64,000 nt of DNA from Candidatus Pantoea bituminis (GTDB taxonomy: Bacteria > Pseudomonadota > Gammaproteobacteria > Enterobacterales > Enterobacteriaceae), in assembly GCF_018842675.1 (NCBI RefSeq), contig NZ_JAGTWO010000005.1, positions 1 to 64,000 of the forward strand, given 5' to 3'. The notes below the pieces were generated by a model, which worked only from the letters and a program-made list of their open reading frames with translations, did no database searches and had not been told where the DNA came from. The position numbers and the translations under genes are program-made. How positions within the stretch are numbered: position 1 is the stretch's first letter; the number at the start of each line of letters is the position of its first letter. Positions 9,083-20,241 of this stretch are shown here, piece by piece.

Positions 9083-9682
9083 ATGACTAACAGAAGTATG
9101 ATAATGACAATAATCCTCAACGAGATTGATGCTGCTGCCTGGGCAGAGCTTGAGAAAGCCGTGAGCGAGCCGGCGTCCGCTTTTCGCTACCTCACTTTTT
9201 GTTCAGTCGATGAACAAGGCAAACCGCAGGCACGAACGATAGTTTTGCGACGTGCTGACAAACTGATGCGGGTTATGGAATTTCATACCGATACGCGGAG
9301 TCTGAAATGGCAGGAGATTGCAGCCAATCCGCACGTCACGGTATTGGGATATTGCGCTCAAACGCGACTGCAACTGCGCCTTCAGGGAAGGGTTGAGCCC
9401 TATGATGCTGAAAGCGATGTGGCTCAAGCGATATGGAGCAGATTGCCCGCCCATACACAGAAAACCTACGCGGGTGGGCCTCCCGGAGGCGCGCGAGCAT
9501 GTGATGACATTAAAGCGATCAGCGCTGCTGAGGAAGCCGAAGGAAAGGCGAATTTTGGCGTGTTAATCGTGCGCGCCAGCTCGTTGGATTGGTATCAGCT
9601 ACACAAAGAACAGAATCAGAGAGCGTTTTTTACTTATGACAACAGCGGCGCACTTGTGGACTCTCAGTGGGTTAATCCCTGA
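9083..9682 (+). CDS. Pyridoxamine 5'-phosphate oxidase-like FMN-binding protein
   Basis: A 199-residue split-barrel flavoprotein of the PPOX superfamily. Diagnostic segments are YLTFCSVDEQGKPQARTIVLR, EFHTDTRSLKWQEIAANPHV and the C-terminal VRASSLDWYQLHKEQNQRA. The ATG at 9104 (MTIILNEI) is an equally plausible start. These proteins bind FMN and act as small-molecule oxidoreductases or as uncharacterised flavoproteins; the C-terminus lacks a clear PdxH catalytic signature, so true pyridoxine oxidation is unlikely. It stands alone between the permease and the esterase gene. Confidence 0.8.
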   Translation: MTNRSMIMTIILNEIDAAAWAELEKAVSEPASAFRYLTFCSVDEQGKPQARTIVLRRADKLMRVMEFHTDTRSLKWQEIAANPHVTVLGYCAQTRLQLRLQGRVEPYDAESDVAQAIWSRLPAHTQKTYAGGPPGGARACDDIKAISAAEEAEGKANFGVLIVRASSLDWYQLHKEQNQRAFFTYDNSGALVDSQWVNP

Positions 9683-9978
9683 CAAATCCAAATCTTACTG
9701 AGCAAAGGTGAGTTTACTTTGCTGCACAGATCAATGTAATCACATCCGCATTCCTTGTTATTCATCCCTTCTTCTAAACTGTTTTTAAGTCAAATTCCCT
9801 TGCCAAACTGGTAAAGCGGATTTTTCCTGACTACGTTTTTATCGTCCTTGTTATTTCTTTGATTTGGCGCACATCTCTGATGTGGCGTTTACCTCTGACT
9901 TGCGCTGCTGCTTTTATACGCGCAAGACGAACAATCTTGCCGCCAGGCGGGTTTGGTCTGGCACTTCATCCGGAGCTG

Positions 9979-11960
9979 ATGATGAAAAACAATAGATTCG
10001 CGCTTTCTTTTGCTGCCCTCGCCACGTTAAGCGCCTCGCTAGCGTCATTTCCCGCCATGGCGTGGGATAATCTCACCGTTTTTGGCGACAGTCTCAGTGA
10101 CGGCGGTAACATTGGCCGCTTCACTTACGATGGGGGCAATATCCTATTTATGACGAAGTTTTAGCCGAGCGACTGGGACAAAATTTGCAGCGTTCGACAC
10201 TGGGCGGCAGTAACTATGCGCAGGGCGGCGCGGTGGCAATCCCAGCCCTTGATCCCGCGTTAAATACCCAGGATCAGTTGGCCGCGTATTTGCGATCAAC
10301 CGGCGGCAGGGCTGACAGTAACGGGCTTTATATTCATTGGGTGGGTGCCAACGACATAGCGGCTGCGGTGACTAATCCGTTAACAGCGATCGAAACCATT
10401 GATACCAGTGCAGCCGCAGCCGCTTCGCAGGTGAAGACTTTGCTGGATGCCGGTGCGGGTGCGGTGATTGTGCCCACCACGCCGCAGCTGGGTGAAACGC
10501 CCTTTATGATTCAGACGGTGCTCAGAGTGCTCGGCCCGGTCTCTGATGCGGCAATGGTTGCTGCATTCCAGTCGCTGGACAGCGTCTCTACTACCGACAC
10601 CGCATCACGTAATCAGGCGGTGCAAAATGCTTTTACTCAGGCGGCGGCGCAAGTGTCTGACGTGCCAGCGGTGCGTGATGCATTAGCGGAGCAACTTTAT
10701 AATGCCTGGCAGGAGCTGAGTGAGTTGGCTACCACGTTATCAACGCAATTTAATCAGCAGGAAGAGAGTGGCCTTGCTGCAATCAAGGGCAATATCGTAC
10801 GGGTTGATATTGCCGGCTTGCTCAATGAAGTTATCGCCAGTCCCGGTCAATATGGATTGACTAACACCATCGGCATGGCGTGTCCGGTAGGCACGTCGGC
10901 AGATGAATGTGCATCTTCTACACCAGGCTTCTCATCTGCTCAGGATTACCTGTTCGCTGATCGTCTTCATCCCAGCCCCGCAGTGCATGCCATGATCGCC
11001 GACTACATTCAGTCGATTCTTGATGCGCCAGCCCAAGTCGCTGCGCTGTCCCAGTCACCGCTGATGATGGCGCGTGACATGCACAACACGCTTGATGGGC
11101 ATTTACAGCAGCAGCGCCATAAACCTGCAGATGCCGGGGAATTTACCGTATTCGGCGGTTACGCCGGGCAACATGTCGATTATCAAGGTGATGCCTGGTC
11201 GGATGGTGATGCCAATACCGCTAACCTGACGCTGGGTATTGGTTATCAGCTCACCGACAACTGGCAAACGGGTGTGCTGTTCTCCAATACCAACCAGCGT
11301 CAGGAACCTTCGTCCAACTTTGATTATCGCTTACGCGGCAATTTGGTGGCGCTATACAGTCAATTGACCTTGCTTGAACAAGGCTGGATCAACGCGGATC
11401 TTCATTATGCCGATCTCGATTTTGATGACATAGAGCGTGATATCAAAATCGGTCCTGCTAGCCGAACCGAGCAAGGTAACGCAGGCGGAAAATTGTTGGG
11501 TATGCGTGTGCAAACCGGTTGGGATCTGCCGCTGGGTACACACATCACCACCGGTCCTGTCGCCAGTTACGCGTTGGATTACGGTCGCGTGGGCGGTTAT
11601 CGTGAGCAGAGCAATAACAGCACCTCTATGCGTTATTCCGATCAAACTACCCATTCACAGATTGGATCACTCGGCTGGCGCATCGACAGTAAAGAGTGGC
11701 TGATAAATCCATGGGCGCAGGTCAGTTACAACCACCAATTTGGTGACACCGATTCTACGGTAACAGCAGGATTGCAATCGACCAGCACCTCATTTGCTCG
11801 TACGGTGGAGGCACGTGACAAGAACTGGCTGGATGTCGCGGTGGGCGCGAACGTGCCGCTCGGTGAAAAGGTGAATGCATTTGCTGGCGTTTCAACGGTG
11901 GGCGGCAACAGCGATTATCACCAGGTGACATGGAATGTGGGCGTAAACGCCACTTTCTAA
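9979..11960 (+). pseudogene. GDSL esterase/lipase autotransporter (EstA/ApeE type), frameshifted
   Basis: A signal peptide (ALATLSASLASFPAMA) is followed by the SGNH nucleophile block NLTVFGDSLSDGG. Within the G5 run near 10133 the frame shifts; one extra G restores GGQYPIYDEVLAERLGQNLQ leading into GGSNYAQGGAV. The passenger has the catalytic DxxH block ADRLHPSPAVH near 10975. From about 11120 a beta-barrel autotransporter domain follows, ending in the outer-membrane C-terminal Phe (GVNATF). Restored length is about 660 residues. It should be an outer-membrane-anchored carboxylesterase facing outward. A single base-calling error would explain the break. Confidence 0.85.
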
Positions 11961-12003
11961 AAAAGCCGGTGAGGCTTTATTGCTTGACTGTTTTCCCCTT
12001 CAG

Positions 12004-12034
12004 AAGGCCGCAACGTTATCTGTTGCGGCCTTTT
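12004..12034. terminator. Bidirectional terminator between the esterase and digH
   Basis: AAGGCCGCAAC (12004-12014) pairs with GTTGCGGCCTT (12022-12032) across a 7-nt loop, followed by T4. The genes on both sides converge on it. Confidence 0.8.
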
Positions 12035-12064
12035 GACTGATCGGAACGGTTATGGCGGTTCAGC

Positions 12065-13340
12065 TCAGCTTCCCCAACGATTTTTAAGGTAATGCACCGC
12101 ATCCTGGGTCTGAGGCTGGTTGAGATAATTTTCTCTGAACAGAATGGTGCCATTGATTTGCGGCACAGACTCATTCAAATCGATCTGATTTTTAAGCTCC
12201 GGCACGCCGCCCTTTATCGTCCAGTCAGGTTCATTTTTTGAGGGTTCCCCCACTTTATAGAGTGCGATACCAATATAGAGGCGGGTGTTGGTGGGTTTCA
12301 CCACTTCTGCCCACCATTTGGCCAGCACATCATAACGGGCCGCCTGACGTGAAAAGGGCCAATACAACTGCGGAGCAATGTAGTCCAGCAAACCTTGCTG
12401 TACCCAGCGGCGGGTATCGGCGTAGGCTTCATCATAAGCTGCTGCACCACGCGTGTCGGAACCGGCAGGATCGTGTGAAAGATTACGCCATACGCCAGCG
12501 GGGCTGACGCCAAATTCTACATTGGGATTGAGTTGCTTAATGGTATGAGAAACCTGCTCAATCAGAGTCTGTGTATTGTGCCGCCGCCAGTCTGCTTTGG
12601 ACGCGAATCCCTGACCATACCGTTTATAGGTCTGGCTGTCATTGAGAGTGGAACCCGGGGTTTCGGCATAGAAGTAATCATCGAACTGCACACCGTCGAC
12701 CGGATAACGCGCGACCACTTCCGCCACAATGCTGGTGATCCAGTCTCGCGCCTCTGGAATGCCGGGATCAAGCACAAAGCGATCGCTGGCTGTACGGATC
12801 CAGTCGCGATGAAGTACGAAGACTGGCAGGATGCAGCGTCAATGTCCGGTTTAATTCGGTAACAGTAGAAGGCTTGGTGTTCACGGAGACGCGGTAGGGA
12901 TTAAACCAGGCATGTACTTTCATCCCGCGCTTGTGCGCTTCATCCAGCATAAACTGCAGCGGATCGTAGCCCGGATCTTCACCAATTTTGCCTGTCAGCA
13001 TATCTGACCAAGGCAAAATCCTTGATGACCACAGGGCCGTGCCATCGGGTTTTACCTGAAAAAATACCGTATTGATGCCCAGACTTTTTAGTTTATCCAG
13101 CTTTTGCGTCAGCGCATTCTGCTGCTGTTTAACGCGATTTTCTGCATTGCTGAGATTAACGGATGAAACTGGCGGCCAGTCAAGACGGGAAACGGTGGCG
13201 AGCCAGACACCGCGTACCGGTTGGTGTTGCTGCTCAGGTTGGATCGGCAGTGGCTGTTTTGTCACTGGAGTCAGCGGAGTGACCAATGATTTAGGCGGCT
13301 CCGAGGAGCAACTGACAACTAAAAGGGCAAAGGCGATCAA
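12065..13340 (-). pseudogene. digH: DigH (YddW) glycosyl hydrolase-like lipoprotein, frameshifted
   Basis: The N-terminal part has a lipobox (ALLVVSC) and the GHL10/DUF187 sequence PVRGVWLATVSRLDWPPVSS, KSLGINTVFFQVKPDGTALW and HAWFNPYRVSVN. The C-terminal part continues as FVLDPGIPEARDWITSIV, DGVQFDDYFYAETPG and DYIAPQLYWPFSR. The two are joined by restoring one base near 12826 (FVLHRDWIRTASDRF). E. coli DigH is an outer-membrane lipoprotein that cleaves denuded peptidoglycan glycans at the division site. The true start is uncertain: the frame stays open a little upstream of 13340, with no ATG and only TTG or rarer codons. Confidence 0.82.
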
Positions 13341-13694
13341 CGCACTTCGCTTTTTGATGTGAGTTACAAGGGAATAACGGCGAGAACAGACGATAATAAA
13401 CTCCAGTTTTTTCTGGTAGTCGTTCTAAAAGAAACATTCTCTTATCATCTGAATTTAAGTCAATAGGTTAGGCATTTAGCGTCGCGCTTTTAAACGATCC
13501 TCAATGAGGCCACCGGTAGAATGAAAACAGAACCGCTATTCCCTCCGTCGTTACGTCGCGGTCATCCTGTTTTTAATCACATAGCTGAACTGCTTACTCG
13601 CATTAACATAACAGCCACAGGCATGAACTTATGCGCTTAATTCTGTGCTGTGTTATACAAAATCTCTGGCGCGACTTTCTACTTATAACCATGA
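13341..13694. other. Intergenic region, no gene seen
   Basis: This stretch separates the divergent digH and acetyltransferase genes. It must hold both promoters, but I see no clear operator, repeat or small gene. Confidence 0.5.
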
Positions 13695-14213
13695 GTGAAT
13701 ATGAACCTAACTATTGAGTCAGCAAGATTACGTTTAGAACCCTATGAGTTAAAACATATTGATGGGCTGCGAGCCATGGACAGCGATGTCGAGATCATGC
13801 GCTACATCGGCGATGGCACCATCAAAACACATGAGCAAACCGTTGCATCTATCGAGCGCGTACAATTGCGCTGGCGGCAACGTGGATATTCATGGTGGGC
13901 AATCATTGAAAAGGAAACCGCAGAGGTTATCGGGGCTGCTTGCCTGCAACACCTTGCCAATTTGGATGGCGCACCTCTGGAACTTGGCTGGCGTTTAAGA
14001 AAAGAGCAACAGGGTAAAGGCTATGCAACAGAAGCAGCCAAAGCGATTATCCACTTTGCTGTGGAACGTTTTAACGCAGCGCATCTGGTCGCCGTCGCCC
14101 ATCCAGAAAATCTGGCTTCACACAAGGTGATGCAACGGTTGGGAATGACATATGTGGGTATTGAAGAACACTACGATCAGCCGTGTGTCGTGTATGAGCT
14201 TAAAATAAAGTAA
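13695..14213 (+). CDS. GNAT family N-acetyltransferase (RimJ/RimL-like)
   Basis: A 172-residue Gcn5-related acetyltransferase. It carries the acetyl-CoA pyrophosphate-binding loop RLRKEQQGKGYATEAAKAII and the downstream AVAHPENLASHKVMQRLGM motif typical of the RimJ/RimL ribosomal-protein branch (Acetyltransf_3). It would acetylate an amine on a protein N-terminus or small molecule; the substrate is not indicated. Start may be GTG 13695 or ATG 13701; neither has a strong ribosome-binding site. It is monocistronic, followed by a hairpin terminator. Confidence 0.85.
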   Translation: MNMNLTIESARLRLEPYELKHIDGLRAMDSDVEIMRYIGDGTIKTHEQTVASIERVQLRWRQRGYSWWAIIEKETAEVIGAACLQHLANLDGAPLELGWRLRKEQQGKGYATEAAKAIIHFAVERFNAAHLVAVAHPENLASHKVMQRLGMTYVGIEEHYDQPCVVYELKIK

Positions 14214-14216
14214 GTC

Positions 14217-14242
14217 ACCCCAAGCGTTAAACGGCTTGGGGT
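14217..14242. terminator. Terminator between GNAT and chemotaxis receptor genes
   Basis: ACCCCAAGC (14217-14225) pairs with GCTTGGGGT (14234-14242) with an 8-nt loop; a T6 run follows 9 nt later. The flanking genes converge here. Confidence 0.65.
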
Positions 14243-14263
14243 TATGGTGCTTTTTTCTCTGCT

Positions 14264-15811
14264 TTAGTCAGCAGAGAGCCTGAAAGCCGACACAGAATGT
14301 GTCAGATAATGCACTTGCTCTTCGAGAGAAGAGGAGGCGGCTGCGGATTCATGCACCAAGGCTGAGTTCTGCTGGGTCACACTTTCCATTTCAATAACGG
14401 CCTGTTCGATCTGATTAATGCCCCGACTCTGTTCATCAGAAGCAGTGGAAATATGATCCATCAAAACATCAACCTGATTGACCGAGGCGATAATGGCGCT
14501 GATCGCTTCACCGGTACGTGAAACTTGATTCGAGCCTGCTTTGATATTTTCCACGGATTCCGCGATGAGCGTTTCGATTTCTTTCGCGGCCACCGCACTG
14601 CGTTGGGCAAGATTACGCACTTCACCCGCAACGACAGCAAAGCCTCGACCTTGTTCTCCGGCTCGCGCCGCTTCTACTGCGGCGTTGAGCGCGAGAATAT
14701 TAGTCTGGAAAGCGATGCTGTTTATCACGCCAATAATGTCTTCGATCTTTTTCGAGCTGCTGTTGATCATTCCCATGGTGACGATCACTTCTTGCGACAC
14801 TTTCTCGCCGGTTCTCGCATTTTTCACTGCTTCACTGGTCAGACGGCTCGCTTCCTGAACGTTTTCAGTATTCTGTTTTACCGTTGCGCCCAGTTCTTCC
14901 ATACTCGCGGCTGTTTGCGTCAGCGCTGCGGCCTGCTGTTCGGTACGCGAGGCCAGATCGATATTCCCGGCGGCAATCTCTTGTGACGCATGAGAAACAG
15001 TCTGAGTCGAGTGACGAACCCGGCTGATAATGTCTGTTAATGAAAGACGCATCTGTTCCATGGTCGTCATCAAATCCTGAATCTCACTGCGTGAGCCCAG
15101 TTTTACCGGTACTGGCGTGTTTAAAATCCCTTCGGCTATCTGTCCACAATGTGCTTTTGCGTTGTTCAAAGGGATCAAAACATAGTGCTTTATAAAAAAC
15201 AGTACAGCGATAATCACCACCAGGAACAGCAAGCCAAAGGCGATAATTAAGCCAATGCCAAAGCTGAAATGGCTTTGCGCATCTTGGTTGAGCGCTTTCG
15301 CATAGGCTTCATGCTGCGCCAGCACCTGATCGAGTTCAATTTCATATTGCCGATCCAGACGGGCAACAGTGGCAATTTGCTCATTAAAGCGTTGTTGATT
15401 ATTCGCTTCAGCGGCGTCAAGCAGGGGTTGGATACCTTGTTCACGGTAAGCCAAATAGGTTTTACGGTAAGCATCAGCCACCGCATTTTCGCCGGGAAGT
15501 TTAGGCGCATTTAAATAAGCTTGAAAAGCCATATCCGCTTTGGCTATGACGCTTTTCGCAGCATCCAGCGTATCTTTTGATTGCAGATTTTGGCTGGTTT
15601 CCAATGTTTTCATATATTCCATCAGTCGTACACGCAAAGTACGGCTGTGGTTTATTGGATCAATAATTGAAAGTACGACGCGAATCTCTTTATTAACGGC
15701 ATCAAGCGATTGGTTACTTCGGTTGAGCAGCCAGAAATTGGCGCTCATGCTGGTAAAAAACACTATAAAAAGAGTGAGTAAAACAAGTAATGAGGACTTT
15801 TTAAGCGACAT
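14264..15811 (-). CDS. Methyl-accepting chemotaxis protein
   Basis: A 515-residue receptor with TM1 near residues 7-28, a periplasmic four-helix TarH-like sensor (DAVNKEIRVVLSIIDPINHSRTLRVRLME..), TM2 near 190-212, a HAMP segment, and a signalling hairpin. The hairpin tip contains IAFQTNILALNAAVEAARAGE and GRGFAVVAGEVRNLAQRSA. The C-terminus (SAFRLSAD) lacks the NWETF pentapeptide that tethers CheR and CheB, so it is a low-abundance type receptor. The ligand is not predictable. It is monocistronic and no other chemotaxis gene lies nearby. Confidence 0.92.
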   Translation of the reverse strand: MSLKKSSLLVLLTLFIVFFTSMSANFWLLNRSNQSLDAVNKEIRVVLSIIDPINHSRTLRVRLMEYMKTLETSQNLQSKDTLDAAKSVIAKADMAFQAYLNAPKLPGENAVADAYRKTYLAYREQGIQPLLDAAEANNQQRFNEQIATVARLDRQYEIELDQVLAQHEAYAKALNQDAQSHFSFGIGLIIAFGLLFLVVIIAVLFFIKHYVLIPLNNAKAHCGQIAEGILNTPVPVKLGSRSEIQDLMTTMEQMRLSLTDIISRVRHSTQTVSHASQEIAAGNIDLASRTEQQAAALTQTAASMEELGATVKQNTENVQEASRLTSEAVKNARTGEKVSQEVIVTMGMINSSSKKIEDIIGVINSIAFQTNILALNAAVEAARAGEQGRGFAVVAGEVRNLAQRSAVAAKEIETLIAESVENIKAGSNQVSRTGEAISAIIASVNQVDVLMDHISTASDEQSRGINQIEQAVIEMESVTQQNSALVHESAAASSSLEEQVHYLTHSVSAFRLSAD

Positions 15812-16223
15812 CTCGATATCCTGAGGAAGGGCACATGATGCAGCTGTTATCGGTTTAATTTCGCAAAGATTTAGTGCTAAAAGTTACTCATGGAGCAGAT
15901 GGCAGTTTTTATCACTTATCCTTTTAAATTCAGTGGAATGCGATTTCAACGGCAGTTCGTTTTTAATGCGGCGACCCACATCGGGACAAGGTGCCTGAGT
16001 AATCCACCTCTTCAATATGCCTTTTATTAGAAATCTCCATGATTATTGTGATTTGCTTCAAAACTTCCAGCTACTAAGAGAAGATGAAAAGGTTCCTTCT
16101 AAAACGGGGATTACTAAGGTTATGGATAGCCAGGCTAAGTTTCTCGCGCGATAACGAATCGCTTGCTATCAATAGCCAGAATAAAATTGCTTAATGCATT
16201 AATTTTATAAGGAATTTATCTTT
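15812..16223. other. Intergenic region, no gene seen
   Basis: The region divides the receptor gene from the plus-strand MFS gene. Several A/T-rich stretches could serve as promoters, but I find no convincing operator or small ORF. Confidence 0.45.
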
Positions 16224-17638
16224 ATGAATCACAGTCATCCGCACAGCAACTCGCTCTCAAAAAGCACGCTCTGGCTGGCGCTTTTAGTGGCTGTTACTTT
16301 TTTTATGGAGAACCTGGATGCAACGGTTATCGCGACAGCAATTCCACAGATGGCGAGAGAGTTTGTTGTTAGTCCCGTAGAACTGAATATCGGTATTAGC
16401 GCGTATCTGCTTGCGGTAGCGATCTTTATTCCGATAAGTGGGTGGTTGGCCGGTCGAATCGGCGCGCGAAGTGTCTTCGTGGGTGCCATTTTGATTTTCA
16501 CTCTCGCCTCAGTGATGTGCGGCATGAGTAAGAGCCTGCCGATGTTTGCTTTCAGCCGCATATTACAGGGGATTGGCGGCGCATTGATGGTGCCTGTAGG
16601 GCGCATGGTGGTGTTAGGGATGACGGCAAAAAAGATATGGTTAAAACGATCGCCTTTATCTCCTGGCCTGGCTTGATCGCGCCGGTGTTAGGGCCACCGT
16701 TGGGCGGCGTAATCGTCACCTACAGCCATTGGTCGTGGATTTTTTGGCTCAATATCCCGCTGGGTGTTCTGGCGCTGATCGCCTCATTTTTCTTGGTTCC
16801 GCAAACCCGAGAAAAGGTGATCAGAGCCTTCGATATTAAAGGTTTCATTTTTACCGCGTCCGCATTTGTAATGATGATTACCGGTCTGGAGCTGATGGGG
16901 CATGGTGAAATCGACAGTGGATGTATGCTTATTGCGGGCGGTCTCATTTTCAGTATTTTAACGTTTCGCCATAGCTTCGTTCATCCCCGTCCGCTGCTGC
17001 CTTTTTCAACACTGACGATTCAGACCTTCAGAAGTGCAGTAGTAGGAGGCTCACTCTTTCGCGCCTCCATTAATGCCATTCCATTTTTGTTACCGCTGCT
17101 GTTCCAACTGAGTTTTGGCTGGAGCGCGGTTCAGGCTGGCTCTATGGTGTTGTGGGTATTCGCTGGCAATTTAGCAATGAAGCCCGCTACGACCTGGTTA
17201 ATGAAACGATGGGGTTTCAGACGCATTCTGATGTGGAATGGGGTGATCAGCCTGCTGGCTATTTTAAGTTGCCTGTTATTAAGCCCATCACTGAGCTATT
17301 ACGCTATTGCCGTTATTCTATTTATCGGCGGACTGACGCGTTCATTGCAGTTCAGTTGCTATAACAGTCTGGGATTTGCCGATGTGCCACAGGACAAAAT
17401 GAGTGATGCATCCGTTATTTTCAGTATTTTTTTCCAGTTTAGTATGAGTGCGGGTATTGCACTTTCAGCACTGTTTCTGCGGTTATCAATGGTGTGGAAT
17501 AACCATCACACACCTGCTCACGTTGATATTAATCTGGCATTCATAGGTATTTCTGTCTTGGTTCTTTTTTCCATGATTGATGTGTACCGGCTGGAAAAAG
17601 TGCAGGGCAGCAGGTCTTGGGTTAATACGATGCGTTAA
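16224..17638 (+). pseudogene. DHA2-type MFS multidrug transporter, frameshifted
   Basis: The first frame begins LVAVTFFMENLDATVIATAIPQ and includes ARILQG-like motif C region SRILQGIGGALMVPVGRMVV. Near 16628 the frame breaks at an A6 run; one extra A gives TAKKDMVKTIAFISWPGLIAPVLGPPLGG and continues to 17638. The restored protein is about 471 residues, close to MdtD/EmrB-like drug:proton antiporters of the DHA2 group. The VOC gene starts 21 bp downstream, so the two may be co-transcribed, as is common for resistance functions. Substrate unknown. Confidence 0.82.
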
Positions 17639-17659
17639 TTTTTCAATAAGGATGCCAGC

Positions 17660-18040
17660 GTGACTGATGTTATTGCCCATCTACATTCGAGCGCATTTGT
17701 GCTTGCAGTGCCTGATCTGACTAAAAGCGCAGCGTATTTCCGTGACGTTCTGGGATTCCATTTAACATGGCCAGAAGGATTAGGATGGCAACAGGCGAGC
17801 AGGGGAAGTGTCCGTATCATGTTGGGCCATTCACCCAATGCTCTTTCACCCGCTGATACCGGCGATCATAACTATTTTGCCTATCTCTATGTGGATGATG
17901 CCGATGCGCTTTATGAAGAATTTCTACGTAATGGCGCGATTCTGGTAGCGGCACCAGAAAACAAAGCACATGGGATGCGGGAATTTACCGTAGCGACACC
18001 GGATGGTCACAGGATGGTGATTGGTCAAGACTTAACCTAA
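17660..18040 (+). CDS. VOC (glyoxalase/bleomycin-resistance) family protein
   Basis: A 126-residue protein with two paired beta-alpha-beta-beta-beta modules: AFVLAVPDLTKSAAYFRDVLGF in the first and AYLYVDDADALYEEFLRNGA followed by REFTVATPDGHRMVIGQ in the second. Such proteins are metal-dependent lyases or dioxygenases, or simple drug-binding proteins. It directly follows the DHA2 transporter, suggesting a role with the same toxic compound, which is inference. Confidence 0.82.
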   Translation: MTDVIAHLHSSAFVLAVPDLTKSAAYFRDVLGFHLTWPEGLGWQQASRGSVRIMLGHSPNALSPADTGDHNYFAYLYVDDADALYEEFLRNGAILVAAPENKAHGMREFTVATPDGHRMVIGQDLT

Positions 18041-18359
18041 GGGAGCCATTAAACCAGGTATAATGCAATCTGTTACTTTACTTAGTTACATCATTCAATA
18101 TGACTTTATATAAAACAGGGTGCCTTATTCAATAACTTCACTCGTTGAAAAATATTCCAGTCCACGCTAATCAGAACAATCATCGCAACGTTAAAACAGT
18201 ACTCTCGCTGCTCGAAAACCCGCTCTCTAATACATCTCTCTATCTAGACGAGAATAATTTCGTGATGCCGAATATCAGGAGTAGTGCTTCAACCTTGACA
18301 GGATAACGTGGGTCACCGTGAATGATTTGTGAGTCATTCATATATCATCGAGGCTAATT
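18041..18359. other. Intergenic region upstream of the FAD monooxygenase
   Basis: 319 bp without a convincing gene. Its only clear structure is the inverted repeat at 18319-18340. Confidence 0.45.
18319..18340. promoter_or_regulatory. Inverted repeat, possible operator for the FAD monooxygenase
   Basis: TGAATGA and TCATTCA are perfect inverted 7-bp arms with an 8-bp spacer, ending 19 bp before the ATG at 18360. The position suits a repressor site. No regulator gene lies next to it. Confidence 0.4.
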
Positions 18360-19899
18360 ATGTGCGAGGTACTCATTATCGGGGCCGGGCCTACTGGCTT
18401 GGTGCTGGCCATCTGGTTGACTAAACAGAAGGTTAAAGTTCGTATTATTGATAAAAGCGCGGGCCCCGGAGATTCATCTCGTGCCATGGCCGTTCAGGCC
18501 CGGACGCTCGAGCTTTATGAGCAAGTAGATTTAAGCGAAAAGGTCGTTAACGCCGGTCATCGGAATCCTTCCATCAATTTGTGGGCAACAGGAGTGAGAC
18601 GGGCAAGCCTCTCATTTGGAGATGCAGGCAGAGATGTTACACCTTACCCGTTCATTCTTGTTTATCCGCAGGATGAGCATGAAAGATTGCTCATTGATCA
18701 ACTTACCGCGCTCGGAATAGACGTTGAACGAGAAACTGAACTCATAAAAATGGATGACGATGGGCAAAAAATTACCGCTTGGTTAAGGTTGCCAGATGGC
18801 AGAGAGGAAATGTGTGAAACACAATTTTTGGCAGGTTGTGACGGTGCGGGATCAACAGTTCGTCATCAGTTAGGTATTGGGTTTCCGGGCGGAACCTATA
18901 ATAAAATATTCTATGTTGCAGATGTTGAGTTAACCGGGCTAGAACCCGCAGACGAAGTACATGTTGCACTGGACAGCGATGATTTTGTTGCCGTGCTGGC
19001 TTACGGCAAGTCGGGTAAGCGTCGATTAATTGGGACAGTGCGCGCGGACAAAATTATCGATAACAAACCGCTCACGTTTGAGGATGTTAGTCATCATGCA
19101 TTGCACAATCTTAAAGCCACTGTAAAAAGCGTAAATTGGTTTTCAACGTACCGGGTTCACCACCGGGTGGCAGAACAATTCAGTAAAGGCCATGTTTTTT
19201 ATTGGGCGATGCAGCCCATGTGCACAGTCCAGCGGGCGGGCAGGGAATGAATACCGGCATCCTGGATGCGATAAATCTTGCCTGGAAGCTGGCTGCGGTT
19301 ATACGAACTCACGCGCCTGAAAGCCTGCTAGAGAGTTATGAACTGGAACGTCTCTCGTTTGCTCGCAAACTCGTCTCTACCACTGATCGCATGTTTTCGC
19401 TGATGACCAAAGAAGGGAGCGTTGCCACACAATTTAAAATGCATGTTCTTCCTCTGTTTGCCAGCCTGATTTACAGCTTTGGTAGCACCCGCAGCGCGCT
19501 GTTCCGAATCATTTCACAAACCATGCTGGAGTATCACCACAGCCCACTGAGTAAGGGAGATGCAGGCAAAATCAGGGAGGTGATCGACTGCCGTGGCTCG
19601 CGCCTGAAGGATATGACAATTATGTGCCGCTCAGAGAAATGACCTGGCAGATACATATTTTAGGCACAGCGACAAAAGAACTTGTCGATTGGTGTGAGGC
19701 TCATGCGATTCCGCTGCATAACATGGCTTGGAAACAGGAATATGCGGACAAAGGTTTCGCTGAAAATGCCGTTTATCTTATTCGTCCAGACACCTGGATA
19801 GCAATGGTTGATCAGCAAGGAAGACTTTCCGCCATAACTGATTATTTCACTGCGCTGGGTTTTGAGCGCGTAGCGCTGAGTAGTAAGCTGGATAAGTAA
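18360..19899 (+). pseudogene. FAD-dependent aromatic monooxygenase (PheA/TfdB-like), two frameshifts
   Basis: The N-terminus has the FAD-binding motif VLIIGAGPTGLVLAIWL. In the first break, near 19198, a T6 run needs a seventh T to give HVFLLGDAAHVHSPAGGQGMNTG, which is the conserved GD motif of class A flavoprotein hydroxylases. In the second, near 19619, one more A gives MTNYVPLREMTW. The thioredoxin-like C-terminal domain then runs to 19899. Restored length is about 513 residues. Members hydroxylate phenolic or polyketide-like substrates with NAD(P)H. An inverted repeat lies just upstream. No neighbouring catabolic genes identify the substrate. Confidence 0.8.
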
Positions 19900-20241
19900 T
19901 GTGAAGACGATGCGCGCCTGCGCGAGATTTGAATCCTTAACAAAGTTTCTTTGATATGGATTAAACGAATTTACAGCGAAGAACGGATTGATATCAACGC
20001 TAAACCTGATGAGCATGCCCGCTAGATTCTCATGGGTGATACGCCATCGCTTAATTGATAATCCCTGTTCACAAAAGTTTCTGTTAAATACTCGATGTTT
20101 TGTGCGCAAAAATAGTAATTGCCGACTGAAAACCCCATCAAGCTGTTTTACCTCATCCTTAAAATAAAGCAACACGCTGAAAACTGGCCAATTTTTAGCA
20201 AAAGTCACAGTAATAAAGCCTGCGTTTAAGGAAGCAAAAAA
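19900..20241. other. Intergenic region, no recognisable gene
   Basis: A long open frame exists on the minus strand but it overlaps the monooxygenase tail and encodes nothing recognisable. I see no clear regulatory element. Confidence 0.4.
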
